DNA of 64,000 nucleotides, taken from positions 118,211-182,210 of the forward strand of contig DXBM01000050.1 of NCBI GenBank assembly GCA_019116525.1. Reading direction: 5' to 3'. The position numbers and the translations under genes were made by a program. The DNA comes from Candidatus Olsenella pullistercoris. GTDB taxonomy: Bacteria > Actinomycetota > Coriobacteriia > Coriobacteriales > Atopobiaceae. The notes beneath the pieces are model-generated. The model searched no databases, was not told the DNA's origin, and saw only the letters and a list, made by a program, of their open reading frames with translations. Positions 8,181 to 16,235 of this stretch are shown here, piece by piece (position 1 is the first letter of the stretch; every line of letters begins with the position of its first letter).

Positions 8181-10703
8181 GTGACGAGACGACCCACGTT
8201 CCTGGAGGCGCACGGCGTTCCGGAGCTGCTCGCGCCCGCGGGTGGGCCGGAGCCGTTCAACGCCGCGCTCGCCGCCGGCGCTGACGCCATCTACTGCGGC
8301 CTCGGCAACGACTTCAACGCACGTCGCGGCGCAAAGAACTTTGACGACGAGACCTTCTCGGCCGCGTGCCGGCGAGCCCACGTGGCGGGCGCGCGCGTCT
8401 ACGTGACAGTCAACGTGGCAGTCTCAACCGAGGAGCTGCCGCGCGTGCTCGAGCTGGTGCGTCGGGCGTGGCTTTTGGGCGCGGACGCCTTCATCATCCA
8501 GGACTGGGGCCTGCTCTCAGAGGTCCGTCGCCGCTGGCCCGAGGTCGAGACGCACGTCTCGACGCAGGCGAACGTCCATGACGCGCGCGGCGTGGCGTGG
8601 TGCCGCGACGTCTGGGGCGTCGATCGCGTGACGCTGTCGCGCGAGCTCTCGCTCGCGGAGATCGCCCGCATTGCCGAGGAGGGCGTCGAGCTGGAGTGCT
8701 TCGCCCACGGGGCCCTGTGCTTTTGCTACTCGGGCGTGTGCCTCATGAGCTCGCTGGGAGGCGGCCGCTCGGCCAACCGAGGGCTGTGCGCGCAGCCGTG
8801 CCGCCTGCCCTACGACCTGGTGGACGAGCGGGGCGAGGTGCTGGAGATTCCTGGCGTTGCCACGCAGGGCGTTCCCGAGACGAGCCGCGGAGTGGGCGGC
8901 ACGCGGCTGCTCTGCCCCAAGGACTACCGCACGGTCGACCGCGTGCGGGAGATGCGCGACGCGGGCGTGGGCTCGCTCAAGATCGAGGGCCGCATGAAGG
9001 CCCCCGACTACGTGCACTCCGTCGTGGCGTCCTATCGCGACGCAATCGACGCGCTGCGCGACGGCCGTGACAGCGACGATGCCCGTGCGGCGCGCGACCG
9101 TCGCCTGCGCCGCGCGTTCAACCGGGACTTCACCGAGAGCTACCTCTGGGGAGGCTCCGACAACGACATGATGAGCTACGAGCGCTCCAACAACCGCGGT
9201 GAGCTCGTGGGGCGCGTGGTGGCGTCGCGCGCGCTCGAGGACGCGGTCGTGCGGCGGGGCGGCGGCAACGGAGGGCGCGAGCGCCTGCGGCGGCTCACGC
9301 GGGCCGACGTGGAGGTCCTGCTCGAGGCCCCGGTCGGCGCGGGCGACCTGCTCGAGATCCGCCCGCTCTCCGACCCGTCGCAGTTCCTGACCGCGCACGC
9401 CGAGGCGGACGCCGCGGCGGGGGAGACCATCGTCTGTCGCGCGTCAAGGGCGATGGAGGCGGGCTCACTCGTGCGCGTGATCCGCTCGCAGGCCGCCCTC
9501 GACGCCGCCGCGCGCGTTGCCGACAAGGACGTGGTGCGCCGCCGGCCGGTGCGGGTGCGCGTGACGGCGCGCCTGGGCGAGCCGTTCGCGGTGGAGGTGG
9601 AGACGCTCGACGGCGCCGCGTCCGCGCGCGCCGAGGGGTTCGTCGTGGAGGCCGCTCGAACGCGCCCGGTCAGCGAGGGGGACCTCGTGGAGCACGTGGG
9701 CCGCATGGGCCAGAGCGCCTTCGCGCCCGAGGAGTGGGACGTGAGCCTCGACGAGGGCTGCGGCATGTCCTTCTCGGCCGTGCACAAGGTGCGCGCCGAG
9801 GCGTGCGCGCGGCTTGAGGAGGCCCTGCTCGCCCCCTATGCGTCCCGAAAGATGAGCATGGCCCCCCTCTCGCCGTCCCCCGTGGAAGGCGGAGGCCGCC
9901 CGTGTCCGTCTCCGGAGGTCTGCGCCCTCGTGGCATCGCCCGCGTGCGCCGAGGCCGCTCTCTCGGCCGGCGCGACGCGCCTCTACGCCACCGCCGACGA
10001 CCTCGCGCACGGCGCCTGGCCGGACGGCGTCATCCCCTGGCTCGACGAGGTCTGCCGCGAGGCCGACCACGCCCGCCTCGACGCGTGGGTGCGCGCGGGC
10101 GAGCCCGTGGCGATCGGAAACGTCTCTGAGCTTGCCCTTGCCGTTGCTCGCGGCGCGGCGCCCGAGGTCCGCTCCTGCGTTCCCGTCCACAACGCGTCCG
10201 TCCTGGCGGCGCTCGCCGAGAACGGGGCGGCGGGCGTCTGGCTCTCCCCGGAGCTCACCCTTGACGAGGTGTGCGCCCTCGCGCGCGTCTCCCCCGTGCC
10301 GGTCGGCCTGGCAGTGTTCGGGCGCGAGCGCGTCATGACGAGCGAGCACTGCGTCCTGCAGGCGCTCGGCCGCTGCCGCCACGACTGCGCCCGCTGTCCC
10401 GAGCGCGCCAGGAGGCTCTCGCTGCGCGACATAGACGGCAACCTCCTGCCCGTGCGCACCGACGTGAGCGGCCGCTCCAGGATCTTCTCGGCCCGCCCGC
10501 TCGACGCGACCCCGCAGATTGGGGAGCTCGTCGGCGCCGGCGTGACGCGCCTGCTCGTTGACGCGCAGCTCATGGACGAGCGTGAGGTCGCCGCTGCCGT
10601 GTCGCGTGCCGTGGCGGCCCTGCGCGCCGCCCGTGAGGGCCGCCGCCCCGCGCCGCGTGCCAAGGGCGCCACGTCGGGTCATCTCTTCTCGCCCATTGGG
10701 TAA
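8181..10703 (+). CDS. U32 family peptidase / RNA hydroxylation-type protein
   Basis: 840-residue member of the U32 family. The signature region near residue 171 (ELECFAHGALCFCYSG), followed by GGRSANRGLCAQPCR, holds the cysteines that in TrhP/RlhA-type proteins bind an iron-sulfur cluster. Those homologues take part in prephenate-dependent hydroxylation of tRNA or rRNA, so a role in RNA modification is more likely than proteolysis. Middle and C-terminal domains follow, with another cysteine cluster (GRCRHDCARCPERAR). GTG 8181 is chosen because upstream codons overlap tyrS. It is cotranscribed with tyrS, fitting a translation role. The exact RNA target cannot be told. Confidence 0.85.
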   Translation: MTRRPTFLEAHGVPELLAPAGGPEPFNAALAAGADAIYCGLGNDFNARRGAKNFDDETFSAACRRAHVAGARVYVTVNVAVSTEELPRVLELVRRAWLLGADAFIIQDWGLLSEVRRRWPEVETHVSTQANVHDARGVAWCRDVWGVDRVTLSRELSLAEIARIAEEGVELECFAHGALCFCYSGVCLMSSLGGGRSANRGLCAQPCRLPYDLVDERGEVLEIPGVATQGVPETSRGVGGTRLLCPKDYRTVDRVREMRDAGVGSLKIEGRMKAPDYVHSVVASYRDAIDALRDGRDSDDARAARDRRLRRAFNRDFTESYLWGGSDNDMMSYERSNNRGELVGRVVASRALEDAVVRRGGGNGGRERLRRLTRADVEVLLEAPVGAGDLLEIRPLSDPSQFLTAHAEADAAAGETIVCRASRAMEAGSLVRVIRSQAALDAAARVADKDVVRRRPVRVRVTARLGEPFAVEVETLDGAASARAEGFVVEAARTRPVSEGDLVEHVGRMGQSAFAPEEWDVSLDEGCGMSFSAVHKVRAEACARLEEALLAPYASRKMSMAPLSPSPVEGGGRPCPSPEVCALVASPACAEAALSAGATRLYATADDLAHGAWPDGVIPWLDEVCREADHARLDAWVRAGEPVAIGNVSELALAVARGAAPEVRSCVPVHNASVLAALAENGAAGVWLSPELTLDEVCALARVSPVPVGLAVFGRERVMTSEHCVLQALGRCRHDCARCPERARRLSLRDIDGNLLPVRTDVSGRSRIFSARPLDATPQIGELVGAGVTRLLVDAQLMDEREVAAAVSRAVAALRAAREGRRPAPRAKGATSGHLFSPIG

Positions 10704-10741
10704 GATGTCACCTGGAACGCTCTCCTGTCGAAAGGATCACC

Positions 10742-10978
10742 ATGGCCGTTGACCGCGCGCTTCTGGAAGCCACCCTCGACGTCATCCGCCAGAGCCTTCA
10801 GGCCGACGGCGGGGACGTCGCCCTCATCGACGTGACCGACGACGGCGTCGTCACCCTCGAAATGCAGGGGGCCTGCGCGGGATGCCCGCTCTCGAGCCTC
10901 GACATGTCCGAGGGCATCGAGCGCATCCTGCGCGAGCACGTCCCCGGCGTCACCCGCGTCCAGCCCGCCGCGTTCTAG
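10742..10978 (+). CDS. NifU C-terminal-domain protein (Fe-S scaffold)
   Basis: 78-residue protein made up only of a NifU-like/Nfu domain. It starts with LEATLDVIRQSLQADGGDV and has the CxxC motif CAGCPLS (two cysteines 3 apart) that holds a transient 4Fe-4S cluster for delivery to target enzymes. AAAGGA precedes the ATG. It lies between the U32 protein, itself a likely Fe-S enzyme, and lgt in one orientation. Confidence 0.93.
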   Translation: MAVDRALLEATLDVIRQSLQADGGDVALIDVTDDGVVTLEMQGACAGCPLSSLDMSEGIERILREHVPGVTRVQPAAF

Positions 10979-10993
10979 GCCGGCGAGCGGGAC

Positions 10994-11809
10994 GTGCTTC
11001 TGAACGACCTCTACCACGCGCTCGACCCGGTCGCGTTCTCGCTCGGGCCGTTCACGGTCAGGTGGTACGCGCTCGCCTACCTGGCGGGGTTCGTGCTTGC
11101 CGGCGTCATGATCTGGCGCACGCAGCGCCGCTGGGGCCTGGGGCTCTCGGTCGATGACGTGGTCTCCGTCGTCCTCGGCGTGGTCTTCGGCGTGATCGTG
11201 GGCGCGCGCCTGTTCTACGTCGTGTTCTACGGGGCGGGCTTCTACCTGGAGCACCCGCTCGAGATCTTCATGCTGAGCCATGGCGGCATGAGCTTCCACG
11301 GGGGGCTCGTGGGGGCCGTCGTGGGCGGCGCCCTCGTGTGCCGGCGCTACGGCATCTCCGTCCCCACGATGTGCGACCTCGGCGTCATCGGGGCGCCGAT
11401 CGGCCTGTTCTTTGGCCGCTGCGCGAACTTCGTGAACGGCGAGCTCTGGGGCAAGGAGACCGACCTGCCCTGGGGCGTCATGTTCGAGACGGGGGGCGCG
11501 GTGTACCGCCACCCCTCTCAGCTCTACGAGGCAATCCTCGAGGGGCTCGTGCTGTTCGCCGTGCTCTACGCGCTCTCGCGCCGCGTGCCGCCTCGCCCTC
11601 AGGGCACCTTCATCGGCGTGTTCCTGGCGCTCTACGGAGTCTTCCGCTTCCTCGTTGAGTTCGTGCGCGTGCCCGACGCACAGCTCGGCTACCTCTTCGG
11701 CCCCATCACGATGGGACAGCTCCTCAGCCTGCCGCTCGTCGTGGCAGGCGTGGCCGTGCTGGTCCTCTCGCACCGGCTCGCCCGCCCGCAGGCGGGCTAC
11801 GTGAGGTAG
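10994..11809 (+). CDS. lgt: Prolipoprotein diacylglyceryl transferase
   Basis: 271-residue polytopic membrane enzyme that moves diacylglycerol from phosphatidylglycerol to the lipobox cysteine of prolipoproteins. Family hallmarks are present: GGMSFHGGLVGAVVGG (near residue 97) and GRCANFVNGELWG (near 141, containing the catalytic arginine region), with about seven membrane segments. The start is GTG 10994. It should act on the lipoproteins encoded in this window. It ends convergently with a tetR gene. Confidence 0.96.
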   Translation: MLLNDLYHALDPVAFSLGPFTVRWYALAYLAGFVLAGVMIWRTQRRWGLGLSVDDVVSVVLGVVFGVIVGARLFYVVFYGAGFYLEHPLEIFMLSHGGMSFHGGLVGAVVGGALVCRRYGISVPTMCDLGVIGAPIGLFFGRCANFVNGELWGKETDLPWGVMFETGGAVYRHPSQLYEAILEGLVLFAVLYALSRRVPPRPQGTFIGVFLALYGVFRFLVEFVRVPDAQLGYLFGPITMGQLLSLPLVVAGVAVLVLSHRLARPQAGYVR

Positions 11810-11851
11810 GGCTCTCGCCCGCTCGTCGCAGGTCCGTGCGACCGAAGGGGC

Positions 11852-12493
11852 TCAGCCGGCGTAGTGCGCGAGGCACATGCCGATGAAGTCGCGCATCTCG
11901 GCGCGGAAGTCGGTCGTCGGCGCGCTGGTGCCGAGCTGCTCGCGCGCCTTGACGAGGAGCGGGTTTGTCCAGCAGGCGCTGACGTAGCCCACCGCGTGGT
12001 AGTAGACCGCCAGCAGCAGCGGCTCCACGCGCTCGGGGGCAACGGGCAGGATCTGCGGCAGGCGCTCGCGCATCTGGCCGACGCGCTCGTAGTAGCCGCG
12101 CTTGAACTCGACGAGGCGCTCGAGCGTGACGTTGGTCTCGACGATCGTGGAGAGCAGGTCGCCGAGGCGGAAGTACTCCTGGTGCGCGTTGGCGATCCCC
12201 GCCCACACCTCGGCGACGGTGTCGGGGGAGAGTCCGCACCCCTCGGGCAGCGCGGCGAGAAGGGCGTCGAAGTACCGGTCGCACTCGTCGGCCGTGAGCA
12301 GGAGGAAGACCTCCTCCTTGGTGCTCACGTACTTGTAGAGGTTCGCTCGCGACCACCCCAGCTCGTCGGCGATGGTGGTGAGCGTGATCTCGTGGTAGGG
12401 GCGCTCCGCGAACTGCTCGCGCACGGCGCCCTTGATCTCCTCGAGGCGCTGCCCCTTCTGCTCGGCGCTGCGCGCCCGTATGAACTCGGCCAT
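11852..12493 (-). CDS. TetR family transcriptional regulator
   Basis: 213-residue repressor. The N-terminal helix-turn-helix includes ITLTTIADELGWSRANLYKYV (around residues 37-57), followed by an all-helical ligand-binding domain. ATG 12493 is preferred because GGAGGG lies 5-10 bases upstream; the longer ORF adds 17 unsupported residues. It is divergent from the iron alcohol dehydrogenase gene, and the space between them holds a TTCGC-N7-GCGAA inverted repeat, so it most likely represses itself and the dehydrogenase. The inducer is unknown. Confidence 0.88.
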   Translation of the reverse strand: MAEFIRARSAEQKGQRLEEIKGAVREQFAERPYHEITLTTIADELGWSRANLYKYVSTKEEVFLLLTADECDRYFDALLAALPEGCGLSPDTVAEVWAGIANAHQEYFRLGDLLSTIVETNVTLERLVEFKRGYYERVGQMRERLPQILPVAPERVEPLLLAVYYHAVGYVSACWTNPLLVKAREQLGTSAPTTDFRAEMRDFIGMCLAHYAG

Positions 12494-12596
12494 GGAACCC
12501 TCCGTGCTTCTAGATAAGAGAAGTATAGCGCAGGCACCCTGCATGTGACGCGGCGTCGCGTATGTGGGGCGTCCGAGTGATGCCTGCCTTTAATTG

Positions 12597-12613
12597 TTCG
12601 CAAGATTAGCGAA
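12597..12613. promoter_or_regulatory. Candidate TetR operator
   Basis: The inverted repeat TTCGC-AAGATTA-GCGAA lies in the 182-bp divergent space between tetR and the alcohol dehydrogenase gene, just upstream of a TATAAG -10-like box at 12634-12639. Its position and symmetry fit a TetR dimer site. Binding is inferred. Confidence 0.45.
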
Positions 12614-12675
12614 TGAGAGGCAACAAATTATGGTATAAGTAACGTGACGTCATTAAACGAGAGAGAGGGACCGTC

Positions 12676-13857
12676 ATGCTCGGTGACTTCACCTACCACA
12701 ACCCAACCAAACTCATCTTTGGCAAGGACGCCATGGCGGCGCTCGCGGACGAGCTCCGCGCGTACGGACCTATGGTCCAGCTCGTCTACGGCGGGGGCTC
12801 CATCAAGAGGAACGGCATCTACGACCAGGTCATGGCGGCGCTCGCCGACGCGGGAAAGACCGTGGTCGAGGACGCGGGCGTCATGCCCAACCCCACGGTC
12901 GAGAAGCTCCGCGAGGGTGTTGCCATCGCGCGTGAGAACCACGTTGACCTGATCCTTGCCGTGGGCGGCGGCTCGTGCATCGACTACGCCAAGGGCGTGG
13001 CCGTCTCCGCCAACCTGCCGGAGGACGTTGACCCCTGGCAGAAGTACTGGGTGGACTTCGACGAGCCCGCCGCGGACCTCGAGGTGGTCCCTGTGGGCAG
13101 CGTGCTCACGATGGTGGGAACCGGCTCTGAGATGAACTGTGGCTCGGTCATCACCAACCACGAGGCAAAGATGAAGGTCGGCCACGTCTTTGCCGACGCG
13201 CGCGTGTTCCCGCGCTTTGCGGTGCTCAACCCGGAGTTCACCTACACGCTGCCGCGCTACCAGATGGTCGCCGGCATCTTTGACATCATGAACCACATCA
13301 CCGAGCAGTACTTCTCGGGCACCGACGACAACACCTCCGACTACCTCGCCGAGGGCCTCATGCGCAGCCTCGTGGCCGCGAGCCGTGCCGCCGTTGCGAA
13401 CCCCGAGGACTACGAGGCCCGCTCCAACATCATGTGGTGCGCCACGTGGGCGCTGAACACCCTCATCGCCATGGGCAAGAGCACGGACTGGGAGGTGCAC
13501 ATGCTCGGCCAGGCCGTGGGCGCGCACACCGACGCCACGCACGGCATGACGCTCTCCGCCGTGGCGCTGCCGTACTACCGCCTCGTCATGCCGTACGGCG
13601 CGGAGAAGTTCGCTCGCTTCGCGACCAACGTGTGGGGCGTCTCGCCGGAGGGTCGCTCGACCGAGGAGCTCGCCGCAGCCGGCCTCGACGCGATGGAGGC
13701 ATGGATGCGTGAGATCGGCTGCGTGATGACGACCGGCGAGCTCGGCGTCACGGAGGACATGCTTGAGGCCATCGCCGACTCTACGCTCGTGATGCAGGGC
13801 GGCTACCACCCGCTCACGCGCGACGAGATCGTGTCGGTGCTTCGCGCCAGCCTGTAG
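12676..13857 (+). CDS. Iron-containing alcohol dehydrogenase
   Basis: 393-residue NAD(P)-dependent group III alcohol dehydrogenase of the YqhD/BDH kind, reducing aldehydes to alcohols. The N-terminal Rossmann-like half has GGGSCIDYAKG (near residue 97) and GTGSEMN. The C-terminal half carries the metal ligands: histidines in FDIMNHITEQY and in the HMLGQAVGAHTDATHG region. GAGAGAGGG precedes the ATG. A divergent TetR probably controls it, pointing to aldehyde or alcohol stress response. Its stop codon lies inside a palindrome that probably terminates the transcript. Confidence 0.93.
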   Translation: MLGDFTYHNPTKLIFGKDAMAALADELRAYGPMVQLVYGGGSIKRNGIYDQVMAALADAGKTVVEDAGVMPNPTVEKLREGVAIARENHVDLILAVGGGSCIDYAKGVAVSANLPEDVDPWQKYWVDFDEPAADLEVVPVGSVLTMVGTGSEMNCGSVITNHEAKMKVGHVFADARVFPRFAVLNPEFTYTLPRYQMVAGIFDIMNHITEQYFSGTDDNTSDYLAEGLMRSLVAASRAAVANPEDYEARSNIMWCATWALNTLIAMGKSTDWEVHMLGQAVGAHTDATHGMTLSAVALPYYRLVMPYGAEKFARFATNVWGVSPEGRSTEELAAAGLDAMEAWMREIGCVMTTGELGVTEDMLEAIADSTLVMQGGYHPLTRDEIVSVLRASL

Positions 13858-13887
13858 TGATACGAAGGGACAGTCCCTTCGTATCAC
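13857..13887. terminator. Perfect hairpin at the adh stop codon (GGGAC-core palindrome)
   Basis: The 14-bp arms GTGATACGAAGGGA / TCCCTTCGTATCAC flank the 3-base centre CAG and begin at the last base of the adh stop codon. It belongs to the GGGACNGTCCC palindrome family, here with an outer arm unlike the other copies. Likely transcription terminator; no T-run. Confidence 0.6.
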
Positions 13888-13919
13888 CTTCGTGTCGCTT
13901 CTCGTGAAAAGGAGCCATC

Positions 13920-14001
13920 ATGCGCAAGAACATCGGGCTACCTGCGCACCGGTGACGTCATCGGGCCGTGCGCGGACTTTGCCAAGGCGGCGCGGGCATG
14001 A
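13920..14001 (+). pseudogene. Remnant of a small gene: start and end kept, interior lost
   Basis: AAAAGGAG is followed by ATG 13920, which reads MRKNIG and then stops after 11 codons. In another frame an open stretch reads YLRTGDVIGPCADFAKAARA and stops at TGA 13999-14001, overlapping the next start (ATGATG). A good ribosome site plus coupled ending, joined out of frame, looks like a gene whose interior has been deleted. I do not recognise the family. It could instead be a leader peptide. Confidence 0.35.
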
Positions 14002-14492
14002 TGGGTCGCCGCAACTTCCTCGCCGCGGCGGCCGCGCTGGGAACCAGCGCGCTTCTGGGCGGCTGCTCGGCGGGCGAGAGGGGCGCGGGCGCGGCGGAGA
14101 CGGACGCCCCGACAGGGAGCGCCGAAGAGGAGGAGACTGTGACAAGCGCGAGAACCATGACCGTGACCTGCGGGGACGCGGTGGTTACCTACGAGCTCAA
14201 CGACAGCCCCGCGGCCGATGCGCTTCTCGGCCAGCTGCCGCTCACGCTCGAGGTCGACGACTTCTCCGACAACGAGAAGGTCTTCTACCCGCCCGAGGAG
14301 CTCGACGTGACGGACGCCCTGCGCGCCGAGTCCGGCGAGGCAGGGACGCTCGCGTACTACGCGCCATGGGGCGACGTCGTGATGTTCTACGGGTCCTTCT
14401 CGCCCAATGATGCCCTCTACGAGCTGGGGTGGGCCGTGGATGGAGAGGAGAGGATTTCCGAGCTCTCCGGCACGATCGAGGTCGCGCTGTAG
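13998..14492 (+). CDS. Cyclophilin-like fold lipoprotein (Tat-type signal)
   Basis: 164-residue exported lipoprotein. The N-terminus MMGRRNFLAAAAALG has the twin arginine of a Tat signal and a lipobox, LLGGC. The mature part begins with a linker and then a Cyclophil_like2-type domain (TMTVTCGDAVVTYELNDSPAADALL...). Such proteins are often found beside flavodoxins and aldo/keto reductases, as here; their activity is not known. ATG 13998 or 14001 is the start. A second, cytoplasmic member of the same family is at 17248. Confidence 0.75.
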   Translation: MMGRRNFLAAAAALGTSALLGGCSAGERGAGAAETDAPTGSAEEEETVTSARTMTVTCGDAVVTYELNDSPAADALLGQLPLTLEVDDFSDNEKVFYPPEELDVTDALRAESGEAGTLAYYAPWGDVVMFYGSFSPNDALYELGWAVDGEERISELSGTIEVAL

Positions 14493-14524
14493 GTGCGTGC
14501 CGTAGCGATTGGGGTGCGCGCGTG

Positions 14525-14619
14525 CGGTTATGTACACCTCCGCATGGGGTGACATCTATGAACTCGCAGCTCAGGGCAGTGCTGAGAACGTCGATGATCT
14601 GGTGGGGTGTACATAACCG
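14525..14619. repeat. 95-bp element with 14-bp perfect terminal inverted repeats
   Basis: CGGTTATGTACACC (14525-14538) is repeated in inverse at 14606-14619. Between them runs an uninterrupted 28-codon ORF from an ATG in the left arm (14530) to a TAA in the right arm (14616), reading MYTSAWGDIYELAAQG and onward. Each arm also holds the palindrome TGTACA. It may be two operator sites ahead of the flavodoxin gene or a small MITE-like insertion; only one copy is in the window. The rest of the 14493-14663 gap shows nothing else. Confidence 0.5.
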
Positions 14620-14663
14620 GCGCAGGGGCACGAGACGCGTGGCGACAGGAGAAAGGACTGGAC

Positions 14664-15158
14664 ATGACTGACAGCGGAATTGGCAAAAGGCTCGTCGCGT
14701 ACTTCTCGGCGAGCGGGGCCACGGGGCGAGCGGCACGGGCGCTCGCGCAGGCTGCGGGAGCCGACCTCTTTGAGATCGTGCCCGAGGACCCCTACACGAC
14801 GGCTGACCTCGACTGGCGCAACCGACGCAGCCGCAGCTCGCTCGAGGAGCGCGACCCGTCCGTGCGTCCGGCGGTGGCGAGCGCGGTGGGGGACATGGAT
14901 GACTACGACACGGTCTTCGTGGGCTTCCCCATCTGGTGGGGGCACGAGCCGGCGATTGTGGACACGTTCCTGGAGCAGTACGACTTCTCGGGCAAGGTGG
15001 TGGCGCCGTTCGCGACCTCGGGCGGCTCGGGTGCAAGCGGGTCTGACCGCAGGCTGCGCGCGGCGTGCCCCACGGCCGGCGAGCTGCTGCCCGCCAAGCT
15101 CGTGAACGGCATGGGCGCGGACGCGCTCGGCACCTGGGTCGAGTCCGTCGCGCGGTAG
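14664..15158 (+). CDS. Flavodoxin family protein
   Basis: 164-residue FMN-binding electron carrier. It opens with a beta strand and phosphate loop (LVAYFSASGATGRAA), then has FVGFPIWWGHEPAIV and VVAPFATSGGSGASGS, the loops that contact the flavin ring in this long-chain flavodoxin-like group. ATG 14664 follows AGGAGAAAGG; the longer ORF from 14607 overlaps the inverted-repeat element. It sits among aldo/keto reductase and cyclophilin-like genes, suggesting a shared redox role. Confidence 0.88.
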   Translation: MTDSGIGKRLVAYFSASGATGRAARALAQAAGADLFEIVPEDPYTTADLDWRNRRSRSSLEERDPSVRPAVASAVGDMDDYDTVFVGFPIWWGHEPAIVDTFLEQYDFSGKVVAPFATSGGSGASGSDRRLRAACPTAGELLPAKLVNGMGADALGTWVESVAR

Positions 15159-15172
15159 CGCGGAGGCAGCCA

Positions 15173-15296
15173 ATGAAGGTCCTGATACTGCAGGGAAGCC
15201 CCAACCGGGACGGGTCCACGGCCATGCTGGCCGATGAGTTTGCGCGTGGGGCGCGGCAGGCGGGCCATGACGTTGAGCGCATCGACGGGGCCCACG
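15173..15296 (+). pseudogene. Truncated NADPH-dependent FMN reductase, N-terminal 41 residues only
   Basis: The reading frame starts MKVLILQGSPNRDGSTAML, the unmistakable N-terminus of flavodoxin-fold NAD(P)H:FMN oxidoreductases (normally 180-200 residues). It loses similarity after about 41 residues (VERIDGA) and then runs out of frame into the following gene. GGAGG precedes the ATG. The catalytic and flavin-binding remainder is missing, so the gene is broken. Confidence 0.7.
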
Positions 15297-15314
15297 AAGA
15301 CGAGGGAGACAGAC

Positions 15315-16199
15315 ATGGAGTACCGCGCGCTGCCTCATGGCGGCGAGAAGATCAGCGTGATAGGCCTGGGGTCGGCGGGGCTGCACAACGCGAGCGACGC
15401 CGAGGTCGAGCGCACCATCGACGAGGCGGTGGACGCGGGGGTCAACCACTTCGACTTCATCCCCAGCGAGTCGCGCCCGCTTGCGGCGATGGGACGCGCG
15501 CTGCGCCGCCACCGCGCCGACGTGCACGTTCAGGTGCACATCGGGGCGCTCTACGGGAGCGGCGCCTACGGCTGGACCACCGACGCCAAGCCTGCCATCG
15601 CAGAGTTCGAGCAGCGCCTGACAGCCATCGGCACCGACTACGCCGACGAGTCCGAGTACGGCAAGGGCGAGGCGGCGGACCGCATGGAGCTGCTGTGCGA
15701 GTTCGAGCGCGCTGGGATAGGGGTGAGCGTGATGAAGCCGTTCGCGGGCGGCCAGCTGCTCGATGCCGCTCAGTCGCCGTTCGGGCGGGTGCTCACGCGC
15801 ACCCAGTGCATCCAGTACGCGCTCGACAAGCCCGGGGTGGTGACGGTGCTGCCGGGCGTCCACGACCTCGCCGACCTGCGCGACCTTCTCGGCTATCTCG
15901 ACGCCACGCCCGAGGAGCGCGACTACTCCGAGCTCGCGAGCATGGCGCCGCAGTCGCGCGAGGCGCGCTGCGTGTACTGCAACCACTGTCAGCCCTGCCC
16001 GTCCGGCATCCAGGTGGGCCTGGTCAACAAGTACTACGACCTCGCCCGCGTTGGCGACGAGCTGGCGGCGGAGCACTACCGCAACCTCGAGCACCATGCG
16101 GGGGAGTGCGTGGGGTGCGGCCACTGCGACAGCCGTTGCCCCTTCGGCGTGGCGCAGTCCTCGCGCATGTGCGAGATCGCCGCGTACTTTGGCATGTGA
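15315..16199 (+). pseudogene. 4Fe-4S aldo/keto reductase with an internal in-frame deletion
   Basis: 294 residues against 382 for the intact relative at 37398. The first ~105 residues (N-terminal barrel strands) match, as does the region from GIGVSVMKPFAGGQL to the C-terminal ferredoxin-like part with CVYCNHCQPCP and CVGCGHCDSRCP. In between, TDYAD joins directly to ESEYGKGEAADRMELL. The strands that normally carry MIHYVD and the substrate pocket, roughly 80 residues, are absent. The frame is kept, so a protein may be made, but a TIM barrel lacking these strands should not be an active reductase. Confidence 0.75.
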
Positions 16200-16235
16200 C
16201 GACGGCGAGAAGCGCCAGGCGGAGAGGGCCCGCGC

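Noticed and set aside
11825-11842. GTCGCA/TGCGAC hairpin between lgt and tetR as terminator
   Set aside because: The arms are only 6 bases, with no T-run; too weak to call.
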